In this document: positions 56,421 through 64,000 of the stretch, in pieces
Position numbering within the stretch: position 1 is the first letter of the stretch
Layout of the letters: every line of letters begins with the position of its first letter
Origin: Ignelater luminosus
Lineage: Eukaryota; Arthropoda; Insecta; Coleoptera; Elateridae
Assembly: GCA_011009095.1 (NCBI GenBank)
Contig: VTPC01089972.1
Span: forward strand, 1 to 64,000
DNA length: 64,000 bases
Reading direction: 5' to 3'
Notes under the pieces: model-generated
What the model was told of the DNA's origin: nothing
Database searches by the model: none
What the model saw: the letters and a program-made list of their open reading frames with translations, nothing else
Translations under genes and position numbers: made by a program

Positions 56421-57280
56421 AATCCAATAAACTAGTATTTGTATCTATGTATGTATGTATGTATATGTTTTTGGTGTACATACCTAATGTGAGAAGATAC
56501 TGGTCTTCCATATTTGGTTTTGACAAAATCAGGGAAGCAATGATATATGCCACTTTCTGAATTTGTTAGGAAATATACTATATTTGTACTTCAGCTTTAT
56601 ATATTTATTTCTAATTATTTTAAATTTGTGATATAAGTACATTTTAAAGGAATTACATCGAGATAAAGACCTAAATTTGAAATCATTGTTAACATACTAT
56701 ATTAGAACTACGAGTGCGAGTAATACTCGTATTAGACGACAACTGGCTTGTGATGGTGCCTGGACGACATTAGGAGTTTAGTGGACGACTATTGGGTTAT
56801 TCTGCGCGCTTTCGTTTATTTTTAAATTAAAATTACACCAAGCCTCTTACAAAATTATATATATTCTTAATCGAAACTACAACGATTTTACTACTAGTTA
56901 AAACAGAAATGTAATTGGTATTAAAATTACATGATTATGATTAACCGGTCGACTATCGGCACATTTACCCTAAAACAGAGTGGTGCGCGATCAGTTTCAG
57001 TTGTCTTATTCTCAACTGTGCAGCGCCTAGTCACTATGTAGCCTAATCACTGTATAGTCTATGGCAAGTTGTTCCATTTGCACTTGTTCTGCTGATCCTG
57101 CTTTAGATAATTAATAATACTACGATGATCGTACAAAAACCAGCACATTTAGAATTTACAGACTTGTAAGTTTTAGGAAAACATTAGAAATCTACTCTAA
57201 TCCTATAGTCACCAAATAACCAACACAATATTAAAATGATTGAATCATAAAATGCAAGAAGGGCTAAAGTTCTTTTGTTC
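56421..57280. other. Unassigned stretch with a (TATG)n microsatellite
   Basis: A short (ATGT)5 run lies at about 56,444-56,462. Nothing else recognised. Confidence 0.45.
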
Positions 57281-57296
57281 CAATGTAAGTAAGTAA

Positions 57297-57550
57297 GACA
57301 TAAGTCACAAAATGGGTAAATTGACTTAAGTACATTGCCTAATAAAAAATTTCTTGTAGTTTCGTTTAGTAAAACTGACGTAAGTGATAATAATGGTTTT
57401 TCTAGTATCGGTATATGGGATATATGTGTGTATGTTGAGATTTGACGGGCAAAAGAAAGTAAGTTGACATAGCTCTGATGACCATCTGATCGATAAGACT
57501 TAAATTGACGTGAACCTAATTGTTTACATGTTCATTGAGACGTAAGTCTC
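57297..57550. repeat. Cluster of GACNTAAGT motifs upstream of repeat-family gene
   Basis: GACATAAGT (57,297), GACTTAAGT (57,323), GACGTAAGT (57,377 and 57,539), plus GACTTAAAT (57,498), about 250-500 bp upstream of the ATG at 57,800. They could be subterminal transposase-binding sites or bZIP-like sites (TGACGTAA). Confidence 0.5.
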
Positions 57551-57799
57551 TTTGACTAAAGCATGACGTTTTTGTTACTAAACGGTGTATTTTCTCAAAG
57601 TGTGTTATAGAGCTGGTACTACTAGCATTATGTTGCTGACGGTAAGCGTATTTCAAGCAGTTTCTGGTTAGGTATGTTAAATTTAACATTTGTAAAACAA
57701 ATATCAGTTATGCAAGTAAAAAATATTCTGCTCTAAAAACTAGTTTTTTTTAAGAGTCAGAGTCTTCGATATCAAACGATCACAATTACTTTGGTGGTT

Positions 57800-58790
57800 A
57801 TGACTGATGCAGATCCTGCTTTTGAGGCATCCGATATAAATGTTTCTGAAAGCAAGAATGAAAGTGATAGTAACTTAAAAAAGAGAAAGACAGCCTAAAG
57901 AAAAGCTTAATCTAAACGCTAGAATTCAAGATAAAAATAATCTTAGAAAAATTAGAAAATCAAAGAACTCTGGTAAGGGATCTATAAACCGAGGTAGCAA
58001 AAACGTTTTTCAAGAGATAGTAAGTCAAAATATAATAGACAAAAATCAAAACGAAGAATTAGATAAGGACGAAGAACAACCTCGATGCGAAACAGAGGAA
58101 GAAACAAGATAAGATGTCGGTATAGAACAAAACAAGCATGCAGTAGAAAGAAATCTGCGTAAACTATATGCTAGAAAATTATAAAAAAAAGGAATATAAA
58201 ACGTTAAACGGACCAAGAATATGTTACTGCCAAAGGAAAAGTACAAAGAAAGCGTGTATTGAGAAAATGGACAACATACAGATTGAAATGAATGGTTGAC
58301 GGAAAAACTACGATAGATAATCTTTTCGCAATATTGGGCTTAAGTAGTCATGAGAGAAGGGATAGGTATATAGGGAAGAAAAAAGAAAAAGATAAAATAA
58401 GGTCAAAACAACATAACGCATCATGAAATAGCTGAAAATGCTGATCGTTCCAAAAACAAGGTTAAGGATCTTGCCATACATGATGAACCTTTTAATCATT
58501 ACCATTTTGATCTACAACAGTGTCTACCAACCTCATTTTTCTGGAAACAACGGTATCCTTTTATAAACACAAATACTGAACTTATAAATTTAACGATACA
58601 CAATAGAGCTTCTGGCTTAGCATTCTGCTATTTGTAGCACGAATCGATTGCAGTGCGAAGTGCAAATGAAATTGCATCATGCATTTTTAAAGAAATAATG
58701 AGTGTGCCACCAGTAGCTAAGAAAATTATTTTTTATTCTGATGTATGTGGTGGCCAGCGATGTTTCTTGCAGTCATGAAATTGTCTTCAC
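57800..58790 (+). pseudogene. Insect repeat-family protein with SDxCxGQ motif, degenerate
   Basis: ATG at 57,800 opens MTDADPAFEASDINVSESKN. Basic segments with KNNLRKIRKSKNSGKGSINR follow at 57,935-57,995. The C-terminal part (58,515-58,765) reads DLQQCLPTSF, then FINTNTELINLTIHN (family YxxxLWTYNLTIHN), ESIAVRSANEIASCIFKEIM (family ESxAxRGxxEIASCL) and KKIIFYSDVCGGQRC. The last block matches the SDxCxGQN motif of a gene family repeated in many insect genomes, probably RNase H-like and transposon-derived. Several frameshifts and stops. Function of the family is not known to me. Confidence 0.65.
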
Positions 58791-58849
58791 TGGAAGAAAA
58801 AAAGCAGAAGATAAACTATTTTCTTGTTTTCGACGTGATGGATTTTTTT

Positions 58850-59400
58850 TTGTATAGAACAAACGAATTCGCAACCTGTTATTAGAAGAAGTTTGTAAAA
58901 TACTCTCTTCCACCATATGTTGAGCTTCTGTCCACTTCATACACTCCAACTAACTGGTCCAACAGGTCTACCCCTCCCATGTCTTTGTTTGGACAATCAA
59001 TTCTCCTTTTTTCACCATCTTTACTTTTTCTGGAAACTTCACTCATAACATCACTACGAAATTTACTCGGCACAACTACCTCTTTGTATGCTTCTACTTT
59101 GCAGTTATCAGTAGAATTATACTTGAATTAAGTATCTCCTGTTCGCTAACTTTTTATCCAATCAGAGAACATTCTTTCTATTACGCATGCAAGTACCAAC
59201 AGGCAATTAAATATCAGATTTATGTTCGGCAATTCAATTGAACTACAAAGTTTTGTTACTACATTCTGACCTAATGTAGCTTCCGATTTCATTTCATTTT
59301 CTTTTCTTGAAAACCGAACGGCTCTTGAATCGTGTCATGCTTTCATCTATCAATCGAAATTTGCTATCAGATCACGACTGTCTAAAAGTTTCTTTCAAGC
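58850..59400 (-). pseudogene. PiggyBac-like transposase fragment
   Basis: Minus strand: DESMTRFKSRSVFKKRK at about 59,288-59,340 is the DExMxxFKGR block with the first catalytic Asp of piggyBac transposases. It continues LGQNVVTKLCSSI (59,235-59,275), then a decayed second block. At 58,935-59,090 comes VVPSKFRSDVMSEV, the CP box CPNKD and MGGVDLLDQLVGVY, the conserved piggyBac MGGVDxxDQ motif with the later acidic residue. Stops and deletions make it inactive. It is tail-to-tail with the repeat-family gene on the plus strand. Confidence 0.78.
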
Positions 59401-62400
59401 ACGAAATAATACATCGATACAATACGTTTTAGAACTGTTATCGTTTGGCTTCTCCATGTAATTAAAATACTATTTAAAAAAAGGAGCAAAAACCTATCTT
59501 TAGACATTGCAATCTTTTTCAGCCTAAATCCTAAGTAGGTCATGCAGCATTTAGAAGGTCATAAAACCTTAAACACATTGTTGTAGATGTTGACTTTTTT
59601 AGATTGTCTTTTTAGAAATAAACAAACAGATTTAGGGAACGTTCTATTTCCCGGTTGTTTCAATTAATCTGGCTGCTTAGATTCATAATCGTGCAACTTA
59701 GTAGATTCTTCGAGCTTAGTGCAGCCTTTATCTACTCAAAGGGAAAGACAAAACCTCCAAGAGCAAGATGGCTCTAGTTATAAACAAACAATTATAAAAA
59801 ATTAGAAAAGTTGAACAATACCGCTTTAGGGTCGAGGATTAAATCCTCAAACCAAAATAACCTTCTTTCTTCACGAACGCAGTTATTTCTACATACCTAA
59901 AAGGCTAGACAGTCCTTTCATTGTTATACTGAAAGTTTGCTCATTTGAGATCAATTTTAATAGTGCTTGTTCATACATTTGAATTTCTGCCAATTTACTG
60001 TAGTGATAAAAAGAGGGAATTCCAACACCTGACCACAACAGTTCTTTAGCTAACCTACAATAAGTTTTTTTTTCACCTTTAATCTGCTGAATTCATAATT
60101 CAACTCAAAACACTAACCAAGACGAGCAGGGCCAGATTTAGACGTTAAGATGCTTCAGGGGCGCAAAAATCAATTCACAATTTAAAATTTCTTGCTTTGC
60201 GTTGTCTCGTACGAGGTGGGGGATGCAGAAATTTTGTCTCAGGATGTACTAAGTTATGAAATCAACCTTGAGACTGAAAATCGAAACTGTCAAAACATAA
60301 ACTTGACAAAAGTAGTAGCAGACGAAGCGTGTTTGTACAAGAATGAAGCATTGCCAGGTGTATATGATATTTTCCAAGGGTATATTTAGTTTGACTCAAA
60401 AGGTTCCTTTTACATTTTTTTTAACCTTTAAAAATTTGCAACATTGTAATATACTGCATTCGATCTATTCTTGAATAAGACGAGTCACTAGTTCAATGGT
60501 GACAAAATAATCAGGAAGCAAAGAGTGCGAGAATTTACATAGCAAAATCAGAATTCTCTCAAAAACATAGTGGCCCTTGTGGCCGATCCAACTTCAAAGA
60601 CAGTTGGGTGAATAGCCTTCTGTAGTATCTATTAGGTATGAACAAAGTTCTTTTGTGTTCGAAATTCTGTATTTTGGAAACAAGCTGAAAAAATCTTTTG
60701 ACTTCTTGCTATAAAAATTCTAATTGGAACTACATGTGGGATTCAACCAGAAGTAGTTCAAAACTTTACGACTATAGATTTTAAGGTTTAAGCCGTATCG
60801 TAAACGCAACATTTTAGCAACTAGCATAAAAGACCTTTACGTATAAAGATATAGGCAGGGTGTCAACTCTATTACTCACAAATGGTTACGGTGGAAGTTA
60901 ACACTGAATACACTTGGCTTTTTTTTACCACAATTCTACAGTTAGACCTCTTGGAATATTTTCCATCCAGGTGGATACAAATCTTACACCGCTAGCAGAT
61001 GCTGCTTAATTTAAACTAAAAAAAAGCTACATTGATCATTCTTGATTTTCGTTCTTGTATATATAATATTTATGGCTGTTAATGAGGTATTGACAAAGTC
61101 GAGAAAAATCTAACGTAATTGATATTCTAGTTAATTAAATTCCAGTGTCAGTAATAACCAAGTGGTCACCGATTCATTCGCACAGATGCCTTGGAAAAGC
61201 AATTTCCTAAAAGACAAATTGGTCATAAATTTATAAACTCTGACTTTTATACTAGTATTAATATTCCTATTTACTAAATTAAAAATTCACTTTTCTTTGC
61301 GTGGTGTCTAATTACTATTATACATTGTAAAATTGACGTAATTAGAACTTTCGTATCACAAGGTTACTTTAATGATAATAATTAGTAGTAGGCATTATAA
61401 TTTAAAGAAATTTATAACACCTTCGAATACATTTAAAAATAAGATCCATTTGCATTAAATAGACACTAAATTCTCTAAATACAAGTAGTGTCCGCCCAGT
61501 CTGAGAATTTAGCTTCTATATGGATGAAAATTATAATTTTTCTTGTGCAATAAATGTAGATCGTTTAACATTGACATTCCAGAATAAGCAATCACTATCG
61601 CAGCTTTTTGTTAACAATCTGACATTTTCAAATATTGCGTTTTGTGTGTGGTAGGTATTATAATACCACACACCACATTCACCTGATGTTTTACAGTGCA
61701 TAACCTTAAGAAAGTGAGTGATAATTTTTAATTTTCGTTATAATGGATTTTTTTATGTTCGTATCTGATTTATAATATTAAGCTGTAAATTATAACAAAT
61801 AATAATTAACATTTAAGTTTCGAATATCCTTATATAGAAAACAAAAAATAAGCGATTTACTGTTGGAGTAAACTGGAGTAAGCAATCAATTATGCTTTTT
61901 TTCCCTTTTGCATGAAGAAACTTAACTTGCCTGAATTCTAGATCGGATTGTAATTTATTATTTATGCAAATGATATACCTACTTTTAATCACCAATAAAA
62001 CTATTTTAAAATATTATATATTGATATTTATTTGCATACTTAGTAGTATGCAGCTTTATGGACTATAAAGTCAGCAACCGTTAAAATTTCAAAACGATGT
62101 AAAAATTTGAACGTGAGAAATTTCACATTCCTTTCAGTTTGCGTTATTAAATTGATGCCAATTTCCTTTGGTTTAAAAGTTATAAAAAAAATATCAAAAC
62201 AGCCCAGTAATATCAAAAATGCCTAGAAACAGGTTTTCAACTAAAAAACAAACCTTTAAATTTAAGATATTAATTTTAAGGAATGTGCGATGCAAGATCA
62301 AGGCTTTAAAGAATAAATGTTAACAGAGGCGACCAAAACGCCGCAAAAACGACAAGGCTATATGTGACGACATGCAAAACCTTGAGTACTATATGACAAA

Positions 62401-62515
62401 AAAGAAATGAAAATATTTAGCGGAACCTAATACTAAAATCTGAAGTTAATCAAAGTAGAATTTTTTAAACCTATACAAAACATAGCTATGATGCCGCCGT
62501 GAGTTAGTTAGTGTA
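59401..62515. other. AT-rich stretch without recognised genes
   Basis: An open frame at 60,192-60,389 has no recognised motif. A segment near 60,854-60,880 (AGGCAGGGTGTCAACTCTAT) resembles the outer end of insect Tc1/mariner-like TIRs, without a partner. An imperfect palindrome (GTGTGTGGTA...TACCACACAC) is at about 61,644-61,674. Confidence 0.45.
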
Positions 62516-62519
62516 TTAG

Positions 62520-63020
62520 GGAAATCGACAAACTTCAAGGAGCTCTTCCGCAGTGATCAGTTCTGGAAGATTCATATTTTATCAATGTGACATTTCTAAA
62601 GCTGGATGCCATAAATCCAAAACGGTTTCAGAATTTGGAATGTCTACATAGCAACCAGTACCTTTCTATACTTAATGGTCAATTCTTCTCTTTTTTTCTT
62701 AACGTGCTTTTTTCACCTAAGTTTGAACGTCATGCTAAGACATTTAGCCCTGTTTTCATAAGGGATATTTACTCTGGTATGCAGTTTTCCCTCATAGTGT
62801 TTGTGAAGGTAGCGTTGCTGGATTTGATCTCGTTGAGCTTTATCTTCCATGATTATATAGTCACAAGCCTTTTGTAGTTTCTCTGTTGCCTTCCAAGTAT
62901 TTTTTCTGGTTATCAAGATTGCGATATTAGCCGCAAATGCAGCAACGGTAACATTTCCATTTCTGGGTGTACCGCAAGCGTATGGAAGATACAATATCAG
63001 GCCTGGCACACTTCCTTGTG
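62520..63020 (-). pseudogene. Jockey-clade LINE reverse transcriptase C-terminal fragment
   Basis: Minus strand from about 63,010: LILYLPYACGTPRNGNVTVA and AAFAANIAILITRKNTWKAT. In Jockey-clade RTs this is LLYTADIP...ATFADDTAIL, so the catalytic ADD is AAN here. Then EKLQKACDYI, a disrupted stretch with NRAKCLSMTFKLR (family KSVHxTFTLR), and KPFWIYGIQL near 62,595-62,640 (family KPIWTYGIQLWG). It is a short 5'-truncated fragment, distinct from the Jockey copy at 40.9-42.6 kb. Confidence 0.75.
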
Positions 63021-63189
63021 CAAATCTTGCATTTATGTTTCTTGGGGTTCAAGTATTTATCTTATCTTGTCCTATTGCTAATGCAGAATTGGATCAAATC
63101 AACATGCTGTTTAGAGACCACAGATTGCAATTTATGTGTGATGCCTTTGTGTCAGGTCTCTTTTATTTTAATACCTTTTTGATGATCAA

Positions 63190-64000
63190 GCTAATCTTGG
63201 TACTTGGTTGATTCTTCTTCTTCCTTATTCTTCTTCGTGATATATTACAAATCACATAAGGCAATAATAATTTTTTTCCAGAGTCTTCTATCTTCAGCCA
63301 TGGTTTTGACCCTCCTCCAGGTGTAGCTTTCATCTAACGTTTCGATCTCGTTCTTAAGACTCTTCCTCCATGTCCTTCTAAATGCACCGCGGTGCCTCGA
63401 AACTTGTGGCTTCCAGTCGAGAGCCTGTCTGGATATTATATTCGCTCCTCGACGGAGAGTGTGACCGACTCAGCCCCATTAGTTTCGACGGATTTGAATG
63501 TCGATCGGTTCTTGCTGACACTTTTGCTGGAGATGACGTTTGACCAATATATCTTGCAAATTCTTTTCAAACATCGGTTGACAAATACTTGAAGCTTTCT
63601 TGTAATAGTACTGACTAACCAAGTCTCATCTATATAAAAGCACAGATTTAACGCATGTGTTAAATACAGACAGCTTCGTTTTTAGGCTGAGCTGGTTCAA
63701 ACGCCAGATGTTGTTGAGTTAAGCAAATGCATACTGCACCTTCCTGATGCGAAGTTTCACGTCCTCTCTCGCACCACAATCTGGTGTTATTTGGCTGCCA
63801 AGATACCTGAAGCTATCAATACTCTCAATAGGGTTACCTCCTAGGATGAACGTTGCTCTGTTAGTCCCGATAGTCGTACTTTCTGTTTTGCTGACGTTGA
63901 TGTTCAAGATCACTGTTTCTGCGTTAGCATCCAACAAATTAAGTCTTTCCTGACCATCACTGCACTGCGTCTTGCCAAAAGTAGGGTGAGATTGTCGGCA
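63190..64000 (-). pseudogene. LINE reverse transcriptase C-terminal part, runs off the window
   Basis: Minus strand from the window edge: ADNLTLLLARRSAV at 63,960-64,000, the region of the catalytic (Y)ADDLTLL with the second Asp as Asn. After a frame change come VILNINVSKTESTTIG, IESIDSFRYLGSQITPDC (63,790-63,845, family FxYLGSxI), VKLRIRKVQYAFAQLNN-like sequence, and near 63,400-63,480 QEPIDIQIRRN.WG.VGHTLRRG and QALDWKPQVSRHRGAFRRTW (family W.GHTLRR...RQALxWNPQGxRxRGRPxxTW). The C-terminus ends near 63,240. The 5' part would lie beyond 64,000. Confidence 0.8.

Noticed and set aside
61644..61674. Imperfect palindrome GTGTGTGGTA...TACCACACAC
   Set aside because: Short, low complexity, no associated gene; treated as a chance hairpin.
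63680..63710. tRNA B-box-like GGTTCAAACGCC
   Set aside because: No A-box or cloverleaf could be drawn and it falls in the LINE reading on the minus strand.
1..64000. CRISPR arrays, bacterial operons, riboswitches, integrated virus genomes
   Set aside because: No regularly spaced repeats, no prokaryotic gene order, and the reverse transcriptases and proteases all sit in retrotransposon contexts without an envelope-type gene.

Overview
This is eukaryotic, almost certainly insect, intergenic DNA. It is AT-rich, holds no convincing host protein exon, and is packed with decayed transposable elements of the kinds that fill large insect genomes: mariner, pogo, piggyBac, hAT, MULE, I, R1 and Jockey LINEs, and Ty3/gypsy. 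No operons, CRISPR arrays, rRNA or tRNA genes were seen. I cannot fix the species; a beetle or similar large-genome insect is only a guess. Nearly every coding region is a pseudogene, so coordinates give the span of recognisable homology, not a working ORF.

Layout: 1.8-4.4 kb, I-clade LINE (minus). 5.2-6.9 kb, LINE RT (minus). 6.97-8.27 kb, gag-only copy of a Jockey-like element (plus). 8.5-9.1 kb, hAT C-terminus (minus). 9.5-11.1 kb, GC-richer LTR-element gag/protease (minus). 11.1-15.2 kb, gene-free. 15,233-16,509, complete Tc1/mariner-like element with long TIRs. 17.3-17.6 kb, LINE C-terminus. 20.8-24.6 kb, BED/hAT N-terminus and a MULE with a YqaJ-like tail, hit by two different mariners (21,160-22,453 and 23,289-24,581). 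25.5-28.1 kb, three Ty3/gypsy pieces in two orientations. 28.5-29.6 kb, CACTA/EnSpm-like transposase remnant. 30.4-34.8 kb, full-span LINE flanked by about 215-bp direct repeats. 35.1-35.8 kb, rearranged Tc1/mariner-like pieces. 35.8-40.8 kb, mostly gene-free, with a possible promoter/5' UTR near 36.8-37.2 kb and a TA-flanked MITE at 40,128-40,488. 40.85-42.56 kb, Jockey LINE (plus). 42.7-44.2 kb, pogo transposase (minus). 44.99-49.69 kb, Ty3/gypsy pol (minus) split by an R1-clade LINE. 52.5-55.6 kb, pogo transposase (plus) split by a second gag-only element (minus), then a repeat-family protein to 56.4 kb. 57.8-58.8 kb, another insect repeat-family protein. 58.85-59.4 kb, piggyBac (minus). 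62.5-63.0 kb, Jockey RT (minus). 63.2-64.0 kb, LINE RT running off the window (minus).

The interest lies in the nesting order (mariner into MULE twice, R1 into gypsy, gag-only element into pogo), the repeated UTR-like sequence around the 31-34.5 kb LINE, and two copies of a gag that both lack a recognisable pol. All family assignments were made by eye from translated motifs and need profile searches.
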